From Anagrus nilaparvatae (taxonomy: Eukaryota > Arthropoda > Insecta > Hymenoptera > Mymaridae), in the NCBI GenBank assembly GCA_022575985.1, contig JAKSXM010000040.1, positions 13,162,001-13,226,000 on the forward strand: DNA of 64,000 nucleotides, read 5' to 3'. The notes below the pieces were generated by a model that was not told where the DNA came from, ran no database searches, and saw nothing but the letters and a program-made list of their open reading frames with translations. Below are positions 11,250 through 22,920 of the stretch, one piece after another. Numbering within the stretch: the stretch's first letter is position 1; the number at the start of each line of letters is the position of its first letter. The position numbers and the translations under genes are program-made.

Positions 11250-12210
11250 TGCAGCATCAGATAGACCTGAGCCGATAAAAAATAAAAGGGAGTCAAAAAA
11301 GCCTTCTCTAACAGTATCTCCAAAATGTTTATCATAATTTATTTATGCTTTTTGAAAGTTGGGCTGGTCCTTACAAGAAACCATTGAATAGTAATTCTGC
11401 TTTACTAGAAGAATAACAATCGCACTCGGATCTGCAAATGTCAACATTGCAAGCTATGAGTGGGTTGTTGTACTGAAGTTCATATTCTAATCCGCAATCT
11501 TTCTCTGAAGAGGGAAGAACTATTCTGCATCAATGTTTGGATCTTCTTTTAGCTAGTAAAGAAGAAAAAACAATTTTTTTCTATTTCGTACAAATTTAAT
11601 AAACACACTAGTGAAAATTTTTTGTATAAAAACTTGTATGCTTAATCGAGAAACTGTTGTTTTATTGTTAAAATGTAATTCAGATATTGGGGCACATATT
11701 GATTGGATTGTTGATCGATGCTATACTGGACAACCTCAAGTTGCAGTTAAATTCTTTTTAACATTAGAAGTAATGAAAAAAAATATTTAAATGATATCTT
11801 CAGATAAAAAATCTTTTAATTTTTAAAGAATATCCATGTAATCATTACACATATAAATAAAGATCACATTAATGAATACAGATTGGCCAAGAGTTGCAGT
11901 TCAAGATTTATGTAACGAAGAGAAACCAATAGCTCATTTTCATCTAAAAGTAGTACAACTGTAGCAAAAATAAATTTTACTGGAAATATTGCAAACATTG
12001 TGACCAGTATGACTGCTGTCATAACAACTGTACATGTACATACATGCTCCAATTAGTCACAATGTAGCCACTATTACCAACAAAGGACTTACATTAGATA
12101 CTTTGCTTTCAACAATTTATTGCCAAAGCCAGAAATTTTAATCAATACAATTGGCACAACTTTATCTAGAATTTACAATGCCTATGTTTACTTGTAATTA
12201 CAAATATATC
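11250..12210 (+). pseudogene. decayed copy of part of the Furry (fry) gene
   Basis: Translating through frameshifts and stops gives, in order, LFESWAGPYKKP, DLQMSTLQAMSGLL, LHQCLDLLLASKEEK, LNRETVVLLLKCNSDIGAHI, DWIVDRCYTGQPQVA, REYPC-like EYPCNHYTY, MNTDWPRVAVQDLC and, after a gap, IYCQSQKF..QLAQLYLEFTMPMF. This run of motifs matches my recollection of the large scaffold protein Furry, which works with NDR/Tricornered kinases in cell morphogenesis. At least eight disablements mean it is not functional. The segments follow one another without obvious introns, which would fit a retrocopy, but this is not proven. Confidence 0.6.
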
Positions 12211-12430
12211 TATTTTATATAAAATACCAGCTAGTAAAAGATTTTTTTTTTAACAACGCTTTAATGCATAGTAATTAGCAGTTCCAAAAATCGACCAATT
12301 TACTAAATGATTTCAATTTTCTCTGTTAATATCAATTAATTTACAAAAGTGTACTCCTTTTCAATATGTACAAATCTTTATCTTTAACTAAAAATTTTTT
12401 TTATAATATTTTTTTTATAGCAAATAATGC

Positions 12431-12750
12431 GTTTACTATTTACAGACATTTATTTGTTCATGAATTTGCTGTAAAAAAAAATAATAAAAAATTGTCAAAA
12501 TCTATAGGTAAGGTTATAAATCCAGAGGATATAAGAAGAAGACAAAAGAAGAAATAAATTTTAATAAAAATCCAGTATACGGTTGAAGTAATTTCAAAAA
12601 AAATCTTTTTCAATAAATGCTTCCAAATATTTAGAGGTTTTACTTTAAATTTAATAGGTGGTGGGTGACGAGCCATATGCAACTCAGATAATCTTTTACG
12701 AGGCAATACAGAAACTATTAATAAACTTGAAAATGTTTCTTTTCATTAGA
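12431..12750 (+). pseudogene. decayed isoleucyl-tRNA synthetase exon(s), mitochondrial type
   Basis: The frame FVHEFAVKKNNKKLSKSIG followed by KVINPEDI reproduces the KMSKS catalytic loop and its surroundings in class I isoleucyl-tRNA synthetases. About 100 bp further on, in shifted frames, RWWVTSHMQL and SDNLLRGNTETINKLENV match the RWWVA...NKLRNT block that follows KMSKS in the mitochondrial enzyme. The first segment is preceded by TTTTTTTTATAG, which looks like a splice acceptor, so this may be a genomic rather than a processed copy. Stops and frameshifts preclude function. Confidence 0.6.
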
Positions 12751-13172
12751 TAAATATTGTTTATAACTGTATAATCAATTCCTCAAATTATTGCTCATTT
12801 AGCTAAAAAAATATGGCATCATCATCCAGAGAATCTCAATGAACAAAATTTCTTTTTTTTTACATTAATATTATGTGTCACTATTCACATAAAAAAAAAT
12901 ATTCACTTTCTTTAAATTTAGTTTATTAAAAGTATATCATAATAAGTATTATATATAATCTATTTTTGAAAAGGTTTGTAACACATTTAGGGCTTAATTG
13001 TAGAATAGCACATAAATAATACAATTTTTTATTAGCAGATATTAAAAAAATAATAATAAATAAATAAAATATTTTAAGTTAAATAATTTATATTATATAA
13101 ATAATTTTACTAATTATTAAAATTGCCTATCTTAAATCCATTAAATCCTCGCTTTCACTTGGCTTATTTCTC
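12751..13172. other. AT-rich spacer
   Basis: Nothing recognised. It may include the 3' untranslated region of the minus-strand gene that ends at 13173. Confidence 0.5.
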
Positions 13173-13978
13173 TCATCTTATATCAATAGTTTTTGTGTGA
13201 GATACATCATGTTTTGCAATCCATTTTCTATTATAATTTTTATTATTTCTATTTACTGAATGAGTATTATGTTGATATGAATGTGGATTTCTAATTTTAT
13301 GAGAATCTTTATTTGGATTTTCTACATCTGTAGAGACAGCTTCCAAAAAGTTATATATTGATTTATAAACTTTTTGCTGTTTTTTATTATTATCTTCAAC
13401 TTTTAACTTTTTACTGTTGATAATTTTATTGTTATGATGATAATGTCCTCCACGACCTGACCAACTTCTTCGCCAACCTTTTCCAAATTCTTTACCATCA
13501 TTATTTGAATTTGACGACTGCATATCACTAGTTTTTTTCTTATCTTTATCTTTACCTATTTTTATTTATGTTTTTATTATTTATTATTTATCATATCATA
13601 TAATTACATATATTAATATTTACCTTTAGAATCAGTATCCAAAATTTTATCAATTATTTTTATTAATCTTAAATTTTCTGCATCTTTCTCAACATTTTCT
13701 TTACATTTTCCAGTTATAAAAGAATGTAAATTATTTATATAATCAAGTAAACATTCAGAACTAGCATCCTTCAAATCTTCATAAGTTTTCAAATCATTCT
13801 AAAAATAAATGTGTAATAACTATTTAGATATAGTATATATTATTTAGTAATATAATATTGACTTCTTTTAACTTTTTATTTTTCATATAATTAAATACAT
13901 TTTAAAATATATACTTACCACAGGTATTTGTTCAAAATTATTATCCATCATGTGTTTATTTATTTTAAAACTTTTCAT
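13173..13978 (-). CDS. three-exon gene of unknown function
   Basis: On the minus strand three exons join in frame through GT-AG introns: exon 1 at 13978-13919 (20 codons, ends before GTAAGT), exon 2 at 13798-13624 (phase 1 exit, donor GTAAAT, acceptor TTTTTAG), exon 3 at 13555-13173 (acceptor AAATAG), for about 205 residues with no internal stop. Residues 20-80 look helical (DLKTYEDLKDASSECLLDYI). The last 125 are basic and Asn/His/Lys-rich with GWRRSWSGRGGHYHHNN, suggesting a nuclear or RNA-binding protein. I do not recognise the family. It is the best candidate for an ordinary host gene in the window; only a cDNA would confirm the splicing. Confidence 0.6.
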
Positions 13979-16007
13979 GAACTAATTTAACGTTCTAAAT
14001 GATTACAAGCGCGCGTTAAAATTTAAATATAATATATGCTATGCACGATATGCAGCATAAACTATACTATAATGTAAAATTATTTCTACTCGCCTGCGAA
14101 TTAAAGTATCTCTGTAACGACGAATATTTTATAATTTTAAATTTAAACAAAAATACGAAATTATTTAAAACTGTTACATCTTTAGCACAAAACCATCACA
14201 TTTTAAATGAATACGCCTTTTTTTGAAATGGAAAACGTTTAATATTTCTTTTATTTTAATAAACTAAACATGGCAAATTTTCTCCTCAATCATCATAAAT
14301 ATAATTAAGGTAAAATAATATTAATAATAAAAATTATATTTATTATTTAATTTTATTTAATGATTTTTGTAAATATAATATATTTATCTATAAACATAAA
14401 AACTATTTAAAAACAAAAAAAAAATTATAGGTATACACACACGCGTCGTCCCAACAATTGTTACTTTCCTCGAATTTTTTAAAACCATAAAAAGGATAAA
14501 CTACTTTGTCTCCATTCAAGAACATATAGGTACATAATTTTTATATAAATTTAAACATATAATTTTTAACTATATTTAATTATATTTTCTATAAATATGT
14601 ATAATAATTAATAATAATCAATAAATATAGGTACTTTTCAAAGAAACTGTATATATTTCTATCAATAACGTCACAATGCACTTATTATTATCCATTTCTT
14701 CAGATTTTTTTTTAATATTTAGGTTTTCAAAATAACTAAAATTTTTAATGGTAACACTGTATAATGTAAATTTCTTATGGAATTTTATATTTATTTTTTA
14801 TTTTACAAACGGTTTTGAAATTTTTAATAAAATATTTAAATAATATTAATTTTTTTAAGTTATTATAAAAAAACTCTTGATTGAAGCAAACAAATTTTTT
14901 CATAATTGAATACCTTATTTTTTCATCCAAACATGTTACTAATAAAAATGCATTAAGCAAAATATTGCATACATTTAAAAAAAAAGCCCAGCAACCCAAC
15001 CATATTGAAATTAAAAATAAAATTGAAAAAAAATTTATGAAAGGCAAAGCCGCGCTTTTTAAAATTTATTTTTTTATTTATTAAAAATCAATTAAAACTA
15101 ATAATTTGTTATTTATTTACGTTTTTATAAGTCAATTAACTAACAATGATGAATATTTCATTTATTATTTTATTTTTTATTGAGTATAAATACATAAATA
15201 CTTTAGATATACTATTAATACACAGTATGTATACCGTTCCTTTGAGAAGCACCCATACATCCTGTATTATATTTTTACCATAATATAGCCATAATTCATG
15301 GCAATAAGACATAAATTGACCAATTTGGCGAATAGTTCATAATAATGGCCACCAAATTATAGCCATCAGTTTATTAAATAATAAATTTACAATAGTAAAT
15401 AAAAATTCCTAAGAATAAGTTTACTACCTTGATGGTAATTACCCCAAAAAAAATTTTACTATATAAATATACACACAAATACACGCACATACATACTTTT
15501 TTTAAAATATGGTTTTTTTACTTCTTAGAATCTTAAAACACGCTTTATAGCACATTTATATATCACAAAAATTAAAAATTAAAATTTGTTAATTTAAAAT
15601 TAATAATTTTTAATTTACTCTTATTCAAATATTTCTCCACTATATATAATTATATATTTTATTTATTATTGTTAATTTATAATTAAAAAAAATAAAATAT
15701 AAAAATTTTAACAAAATTTCAATTTTTAATATTTGTAAACTTCACTTTTTACTTGTAAATATTATTTCTTTATTTTTTACGAACTTTAAAAAAAAATTAT
15801 AGATAAAATAAATTAAAGATATAAATTAAAAAAATAATAAAAAAATAAAAACTACGGTAATATGATAACCTAATCACCATAATATATCCTGAATTGATGG
15901 CCATAAACCTACATACCATCAGCAAAGAAGGCCATATTAGGATAAAAATTTAACACAGCATAATGATTTAAAAAATTATTCTAATAATAAATATAATTTT
16001 TCTTATG
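13979..16007. other. AT-rich intergenic stretch
   Basis: About 2 kb without a credible gene. Open frames near 14041 and 14775-15084 are low-complexity K/N/F-rich and overlap on opposite strands. Phrases around CCATAATATAGCCATAATTC (15289) and GGCCATATTAGG (15928) hint at an old repeat, but no paired ends could be fixed. Confidence 0.5.
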
Positions 16008-16011
16008 TTAA

Positions 16012-16788
16012 CCCTCAGCAATACGGGTGCCTTCCGAAATCGTTAGAGCACGGGGGGTCCAGCGGACAACGACTTTGAAAGCTTATAGCTCGGTCAAAAT
16101 AGGTCCAAAATTAATTTTTTTTTTTTTTTTTTTTAACGTACAAGAATACAAAAAAATTTTTCAAATTACTACTAAGACATAAAAAAACCTTATAACCAGT
16201 TTGTGTAAACACAATCTAAATGCATGGAACATGTTTACTTCCAAATGAGGACTAGGTATAATACAAATGTTACTCAACATTATAATACAATTTTCTATTT
16301 TTATAATTTGTAATTATCACCTCAATAACTATTAAGATTCTAAACCCAAACTATTTTGATTCCCTAAACCTGAATTATTCCAAATCCCTGAACCGAAATT
16401 ATTCCATAAGTCCCTAAATCGATATTATTCTAAGTCCATAAACCTGTATTATCCTAAAAAGTCCTTAAGTCAAGATTTTTCAAAATCTTTTAAAAGTATT
16501 TTATTTATTTATATATACTTACCTAATTATTCTAAGTCTCAATTGACCCCCCCCCCCTTAAATAGGACAAATTTGAGCCTCCCCCTTAATTTTCAAGTAC
16601 TGAAGTACCCTCTCCCTATAAACATGTTCCATGTTAATAACTGAAACTGTCATCATTTGAAATTATTAGTACCAACATCAAAATAAATTACCAAACTTAC
16701 ATAGAGGGTGCCACGGTCTATTTAGGGAAATACAACGACTTTTAAAACTACCATGAGGTCCAGTGGACCCCCCCCTAGCTGCTAAGGG
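16012..16788. mobile_element. piggyBac-like non-autonomous element with TTAA duplication
   Basis: The element is bounded by TTAA on both sides (16008-16011 and 16789-16792). Its ends are inverted: CCCTCAGCA... on the left and, read inward from the right, CCCTTAGCAGCTAG. Subterminal blocks are also shared in inverted order (GGGGGGTCC...GGAC and CAACGACTTT). TTAA target duplications with CCCT-type ends are the hallmark of the piggyBac superfamily. The 777-bp body has no transposase frame, so it is a MITE. It includes a 31-bp-period minisatellite (next entry). Confidence 0.7.
16335..16475. repeat. minisatellite, period about 31 bp
   Basis: Four to five degenerate units of the type CCCTAAACCTGAATTATTCC, varying at several positions, inside the TTAA-flanked element. 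Confidence 0.6.
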
Positions 16789-17112
16789 TTAAATACGTAT
16801 TTATTTATTTTCAAAATACTTCATATATTTTTTTTAACTATAATTTAATAATAATTTTTAAAATTATTTCAGTAAATAAAAATCCCAACAAAAAGTAAAT
16901 TTTATTTATTTACTTATCAACGAGAATTTACGTATTTAAAATTTAAATTTTCATACAAGGGCTTTTAAATTGTACATCAAACTAATTTATTATTTATTTA
17001 AATTTTATAATAATTTTTTTTTAAATTTAATAATAAAATTATTACTATTAAAAAAATACAACAATATATATATTTATAATATAAATAAGTAAAATTAAAA
17101 AAATAATTTAAA

Positions 17113-17523
17113 ATGTCAACTAACGTATTAAAATTAATAAAAGATAATAATAATTTATATAGATGTATGTCTCAAGCTAATTATAAATCACAAAATTTTT
17201 TTTCAAGAATCAAAAAGGAATTCGGTAATTACATTCAAAAAAATTGGAATATTGAAAGACAAAACATAGAAAATATCTATAACATAAAAAATATAAATGT
17301 ATTTAAAAAATTTATAAATAAAAAAAAAACAGAACTTTCTTTTAATCTCGAAAAAATTAAATATGAAATAATTATATTTTCTAAAACTTTTAATAAATCA
17401 GTTCAAGTTGTTTTTGCAAACGTGAATGATAATAAATTAAATTTTTTTGAACACATAATTGAAAATAATATATGTGAAATAATATTCATACAAACTAAAA
17501 ACGATATTACAAAAAATTATTAA
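17113..17523 (+). CDS. Helitron OTU-like module 1 (catalytic Cys absent)
   Basis: A 136-codon frame. LIKDNNNLYRCMSQANYKS aligns with the OTU nucleophile box DGNCxFRSLSY of module 4 but has Asn where the catalytic Cys should be. It ends with KYEIIIFSKTFNKSVQVVF, the beta-strand motif repeated near the end of every module here. On these grounds it should be a non-catalytic OTU fold. A TAA separates it from module 2; the sequence after the stop continues in a compatible style, so a longer multi-OTU protein broken by mutation is likely. Confidence 0.55.
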   Translation: MSTNVLKLIKDNNNLYRCMSQANYKSQNFFSRIKKEFGNYIQKNWNIERQNIENIYNIKNINVFKKFINKKKTELSFNLEKIKYEIIIFSKTFNKSVQVVFANVNDNKLNFFEHIIENNICEIIFIQTKNDITKNY

Positions 17524-17604
17524 TATGATTTAAAAATTGAAATATTAAACAATTCAACCCATAATAAAATAGCAGATAAAAGTGAAATAGAAAATCCAAA
17601 TTAC

Positions 17605-17889
17605 ATGACTTTAATAAATAAAAAAAATCATAAAATAGAAAAAATAACATTTTCTTCAAATTCTAAACAAATAAATAATAAAATACAAAAGAATTTAATA
17701 CAAAATAACAGTAAATTAAAAGATTATAATTTTATAGAAACTTTAAAAGATCAAAACAATATATTTCATTTATTCAGCTACATTATGTATAATTTAAAAC
17801 ATTTTGATAAATATTTAAAAAATGATACAACTGATTATATTAAAATTACTTTAAATTCTTTAAACATGAATAATAATAATAATAATAAT
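17605..17889 (+). pseudogene. Helitron OTU-like module 2, N-terminal half (cut by LINE A)
   Basis: The frame contains LKDQNNIFHLFSYIMYNLKH, a degenerate counterpart of DGNCKFRSLSYSLNNNE with Asn in place of Cys. It runs into a poly-Asn tract encoded by (AAT)7 at 17869-17889, exactly where LINE A begins with GGGGTGG. The remainder of the module is at 22921-23262. Confidence 0.55.
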
Positions 17890-19265
17890 GGGGTGGTCGG
17901 CAAATAAACCTTTTTGGTGAATACCTGACATGCTGGAATGAGATGGGATAGTCCCATGGACTGGTAGGAGTTACCGATTGACACGACGCTGTACAAGCTA
18001 CAGACCACTTGTTTGGTCCTTTAGTGTCGATAACTCCAGGTGGGATTGAACAGCCTTCTCGTGGATACCCTGTGGATACCCTCTTGGCTGAGATCCTAAG
18101 TGGTTCTTTCAGTTACTAGTTATAGTTTCTTTTTTTTTTTTTTTTTTTACTCCACCTTACTCCTTTTTTTTTGGATGCTAAGTGGAATCACTTCTTATCC
18201 GATGCCCTCGAACTCATTGTGAGGGGTGCGTTGTCTATGAGGACGTCTGCGAGTGGGGCATACATTTCCTCTAACTCGGATGTCTCTAAAGGCAGCTTTA
18301 ATATTTTAATTTCTGCTATACACTAATGCTAAAGACATTGGTGTATTGGTATGAAGAATGGCACGTATGGCTGGGGCTTCTCTGGAGCAGGGCCCCACAG
18401 CAATGTCACCCTACCCTATATAGCTAGGACACCATTGCTGCTGGTTCCTTCGTGTCCGTGTCCTTCGCCTGCTGTCTGTTGGGGGGATTCAGAAAAAGCC
18501 ACGAAAAGATCTGAAAAGTTCGCTGGGATTGGCTGTATGTGTTTCTGTCTAAACAAAAAACTGTTTACTTTAAATGTGATACATATGTGTTGCAGCCAAT
18601 AACTTTGGGACGTAAGGCTCGAAGTGGTGATTATCAGATAAACCCTGATAACTGTAGGTGCTGGGCACGGACATGACTGATCCTAGGATCCCTGTTTTGG
18701 TGAGCCCTGGGGCGCTTGCTTCATGACTAGTCAAAGATGCTTTTTGTTCAGAGCTTCTTTGACTAGCCTAATAAAATTAAATCGAATTTTGTAGGTGTGT
18801 AGGCCTCGGGAGCGGATGTCTGGGTGGATGTCGCATTCTTTCTTGCAATGCAAATCGAATGCTGAAACGGCACGAGCTGTTTTTTACCTGGTGATCCATT
18901 GTAGAGGTAACTTATTACCTTTCTTTTATGTGCATCGCTGGGATCTTAGCCAATTGCTAGAAATGGCCTATGAGGATCCTGTTAATACGACGGGTAAAAA
19001 TATCGTATTATGTCAGCAGACATCTAATCTGCAGGACTTGCAACGATCACCCCCCTGTGTCTTGCACTCAGGGTGAAGATTGCTGTGGGTCTGAATTCCC
19101 GGTCCTAGAATATCACTTTTTCCCACTTTATTACAGGTACACTAATTACTATAGTTTTTTCTTTTTTTTTTTTTCTCCAGGTTTTCACATCGAACAGAGG
19201 GTACCCTTACCCGCATTCATCCAAGGGCGCTTAGTCCAGCGACACAGGCTATTTTAACAATAAAT
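17890..19265 (+). other. LINE copy A 5' untranslated region
   Basis: About 1.4 kb of mixed-composition sequence between the element start and the ORF1 ATG, with T-runs near 18131 and 19149 and no coding frame of LINE type. R1-type elements carry internal promoters here, but no specific promoter motif could be read. Confidence 0.6.
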
Positions 19266-21373
19266 ATGCAAAATGATAAAACATGTATACCTCAGGTTGA
19301 TAACTCACTTCAAGGAGTGATGAATTCAACTATCGGTTCCGATCGGGTGAAAGCCCCGGTGGCCGGCACCGGTCCCATGGATTCTGAGGACGGCCAAAAA
19401 TTTTGCATGGAGACGGATTTAACACCATTTTCCGTCCAGGGGGGACTTCAGGGGGAAGTCCAAGACATCGTTATGCTTGAACATATTCAGCATCCACTAA
19501 CTGCGCTAGGTGCAGGGAATATTGAAGAACCAAGTTATGCGGACAACTTCAAATATCTGCGGAACTTAGCATATGGCACTGGTATTCTTGACACAGACCA
19601 GGCCTTTGATCAAGCAGTGGTCGAAAAACCCAATGCCTTCCTTCACCACATCTCTGTTTTGAAGGACGCTATACAGGCTTTGGAAAAACACCACAAGGAT
19701 ATGAAGGAAGCCCATGACAGCATGTCACAACACTGTACAACAAAACAGAAAAATTGCGGCATGCCAATTAAGAATGGAGTAAGCCTCTTCGGCAATGTGC
19801 TCGCCCAACTTGAGCTAATAACGAAGAGACTCAATGCAGAAACGCATGATATGGAGTCTGCTTTTAAAAAAGCAGCACATAAGCAGCAGGCAAAGAGGGT
19901 CCGATCGCCTTCCTCTGGAGATAATTCCCCAGAGTCAAACCAAGCGAAGAAAAGAATTCCTCTAGCAATACAGCTAAATCTGAGGAGGAGCAGCAGAACA
20001 GCGCTCAGCTCCAGGAAGAGGAAAGAAGGAAAATGCTGCTTCAAGAAAACCAAAAGAAGGAGCAAGAGCAGAGGAAGAAGGAGAAAGCGCGCCTGGAACA
20101 GGAGGAAAAAGAGCGGCGACAAAAAGAGAAACTGTTTCAGAAACAAAAGAAGAAAGAAAGTCTGCTACAACTACTTCAAAAGCAGAAGCCGAAGCAGAAT
20201 AAAGTGAAGCAGCCACCAAAAGAGAATCAACCTGCGGGGGGAGAACCTCCCAATAAGGAAGATGACTCAAAGGTGGTACCTAGCAACAGCAAGGTGGACG
20301 GCCCACAGGATAGCTCCAAGATCTCCTTCAACAGCAATGGAGGTAGGGGCGCCCCTAGGCATAGATCCACAAAGGAAAAGAAGCAGCAGAAGAAACTTAA
20401 AAGGCTGCAGCTTAAGCAGGGAAATAACCCTCCCGAAAAGACGGATCAGCCAACTAAGCTAACGCAAGTGGCTGACGGAAAAGAGCAACAAAGGCAGTCG
20501 CGACCCCCGAAGCTACCAGAAAACTGTCAGACTATGGGTAAAGGGAAGAATAAACCCAGAGCCAAGAAGACCCAACAGGCAAAGGAACCTGCCGATAAGG
20601 ATAAAGTTCCTTCCAAGATGGGAAGGCGCAGGTTTAGAAAAAGGAGGGAAGCCTTCCAGATTACCCCAGCGGCGGGTAAAACTTACGAGGAAACGCTTCT
20701 CGATTTAAAGAGAAACGTTAACCTCAAAGAATCTGGCACGAAGGTCCACCGCATCAGAAAAACTCAAAATGGCAGTGTCCTCATTGAGTTGGAGGCCATT
20801 GAGGACCGACAAAAGCTGAGAGATGCAGTCGAGTCGGTAACGGGCCCTGAATCGAATGTTCGTGATCTGATTCCAATGCTCAAGCTTGAAGTTCGAGACT
20901 TGGATGGAGTCACGAAGGAGCAGGAGATACAGGAGGCCGTTGCCAAGACTATGGGCATGGAAAATAATGACCTACTTGAAGTCATCATTTTCAAAACGAA
21001 AGGGACAACCAGCCATATGGCCGTTGTTGACCTCCTGGAAGCAGACGCTCTACGCCTGGCTAAAAAGGGCAAAATCCAGATTGGCTGGGCGCCGATTAGA
21101 GTGCGCCTTCGTGCAGACGTAAGGCGTTGCTACAAATGTCTGGGCTATGGCCATAGCCAGTATGTCTGCAAAGGCCTAGACAGAAGTAAGGCGTGTCTCA
21201 AGTGCGGCGAAGATGGCCATAAGAGAACAGAGTGCAGCAAGGAAAAGCCCGAGTGCTTCCTCTGCAAGACCAGAAAGGATAAGTGCTCCACGGAGCACTA
21301 TCCTGGACAGGGAAACTGCCCCAGTTACCGGGAGGCTCTGGCTGTGGCGAGAAACAGGTGTCATCGGAAATGA
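19266..21373 (+). pseudogene. LINE copy A ORF1 (zinc-knuckle Gag-like protein), one frameshift
   Basis: Starts MQNDKTCIPQVDNS. The first frame has a coiled-coil-like stretch (VLKDAIQALEKHHKDMKEA). Between about 19943 and 19955, in an A-rich run, reading passes to a second frame that carries a long Glu/Lys/Gln-rich charged helix (about 20030-20600) and then the RNA-binding end: CYKCLGYGHSQYVC (21128-21169), CLKCGEDGHKRTEC, and a third motif CFLC...H...C. Three CCHC-type motifs are typical of R1-clade ORF1. The stop TGA overlaps the ORF2 start (ATGA at 21370-21373). A single-base indel is the only disablement seen. Confidence 0.8.
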
Positions 21374-22920
21374 TTCAGGTTCTTCAAGGAAACATGAGAC
21401 ACGCTCGGGAAGCTGGTGCATTGTTGGATCAGATTGCTCGCGAAGAGGATTCAAACATCCTCTTACTAAGCGAGCAATCTTACAACATGAACCACAAGTA
21501 CTGGCTTTCCGATGACACCGACTGCTGCGCCATATGGCTTCGAGGTAGAGCCCAAACGTCCCTTACCCAAAAAGGGAAAGGAAATTGCCACGTTTGGGCC
21601 AAGTGTGGGGAGATAACTTATATAAGTTGTTATCTGTCCCCAAACGACAGCTCGCAAGAGCTGGCTACAAAGTTGGCCAGCATCAAGAGCACGGTCCGAA
21701 CGGCGACTGGTGGCGTCATCCTTGGTGGAGACTTCAACGCCAGGGCCTTGGAATGGGGCATGCCAACGACCAACCCCAGGGGACGAATGGTGCTCGAAAT
21801 AGCCACTAGATGCAAACTAGTGGTCAAGAATAGAAGCAACAAGCCCACCTACGAGAGGGCAGGGTGGGGTGCCTCTATCCCGGACATAACCTTCTCTACA
21901 GAAGCTGCGTCTGGGAAAATAGGCGACTGGAGGGTGATGGATGATCAATACAATGGTAGTTATCACCATTACATCGCCTTCCGGGTATTGGAAGGAGCCT
22001 CACAACGTCCTCCGTACAGGAGGCGTCCTCTGGGCTGGAACGTCTCAAGGATGGACGAAGACAGATTCGAGGAGTATCTTCGAATCGAGTCAGCGTCCAT
22101 CCCCGCTTGGCATGGAGGGGCTACAAGTCCCCACGAGGCTGAAATCTTAGTTAAGAAAGTAACGTCTCTATTACGTGGGGCTGGTGATGCCTCGATGCCT
22201 CGCCGCAGGCCCTGGAAAGGGAGAAAGCCAGTGTACTGGTGAAATCCCGAAATAGCTGAGCTCCGAAAGGAATGCCATAGGACGCGACAAAGGGCGCAAA
22301 GAGCACGGGACAGACCTGAGGCTGCTTTGCTTTCGCAGGAACACAAGGACGCCAAACACCGGCTGGCCAAGGCCATCCGCTAAAGCAAGGCTCGATGTCT
22401 GCGTGCATTACGGGAAGATGTAAATAAGGATCCCTGGGGCCTAGGCTACAAAGTCGTAATGGGCAAGTTGAACCGGGGGTCTGACAACATGATGGACGCG
22501 GTGTCGACCGAACGGATCGTCAATGCTCTCTTCCCTGAAAGGCCCATCCGGGAAAATCCGGTTGAGGTGATACCCAGGGAGGAAGTGGCGCTGTTCAGCA
22601 AAGGCGAGATGGTCAAGGCCATAAAGGCCATGAAAAATGGCAAGGCGCCGGGGCCAGATGGGATACCAGCGGAAGTGCTCAAAAGAGCGGTCAAAGTGGT
22701 CCCTGGTATCCTGTTAAGCATGTTCAATGCGTGTTTGGTGGCGGGAGTGTTTCCAAAGTAGTGGAAGGTGGCACGTCTCGTGCTCTTGAACAAGGGCAAG
22801 GGGGGAGCCCCGGACTCTCCATGGTTTCACAGACCTTTGTGTATGTTAAATACTATTGGTAAGGTGATGGAGAGCATGCTCCGGGCAAGGCTCAGAAAGG
22901 CAATCGAGGAGGGCGGTGGT
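21370..22920 (+). pseudogene. LINE copy A ORF2 (endonuclease-RT), nonsense-broken and truncated
   Basis: Begins MIQVLQGNMRHAREAGALLD. The apurinic-type endonuclease shows ILLLSEQSYNMNHKYW, the conserved GGDFNARALEWGMP block near 21725 and SIPDITFSTEAASG. Nonsense codons fall at 22240 (TGA for Trp, compared with copy B), at 22381 (TAA) and at 22759 (TAG). The RT begins (KNGKAPGPDGIPAEVLKRA; RPLCMLNTIGKVMESMLRAR) but ends at 22920 before any catalytic Asp motif. Confidence 0.8.

Larger units (their letters stand above)
17890..22920 (+). mobile_element. R1-clade LINE family 1, copy A (5'-complete-looking, 3'-truncated)
   Basis: A plus-strand element inserted in the (AAT)n tract of OTU module 2. 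It starts GGGGTGGTCGGC, has a 1.4-kb 5' untranslated region, ORF1 (19266-21373) and ORF2 (from 21370), and stops abruptly in the RT domain at 22920, after EEGGG, where AT-rich Helitron sequence with another AAT tract resumes. Copies B and C continue past this point. The matching AAT tracts on both sides may be the target duplication, but a microsatellite makes that uncertain. Confidence 0.8.

Noticed and set aside
14041..15084. Several small ORFs in AT-rich DNA
   Set aside because: Low-complexity, overlapping on opposite strands, without splice or homology support.
19643..20270. Leu/Phe/Ser-rich minus-strand ORFs in LINE A
   Set aside because: Antisense of the Lys/Glu-rich ORF1; no supporting motif.
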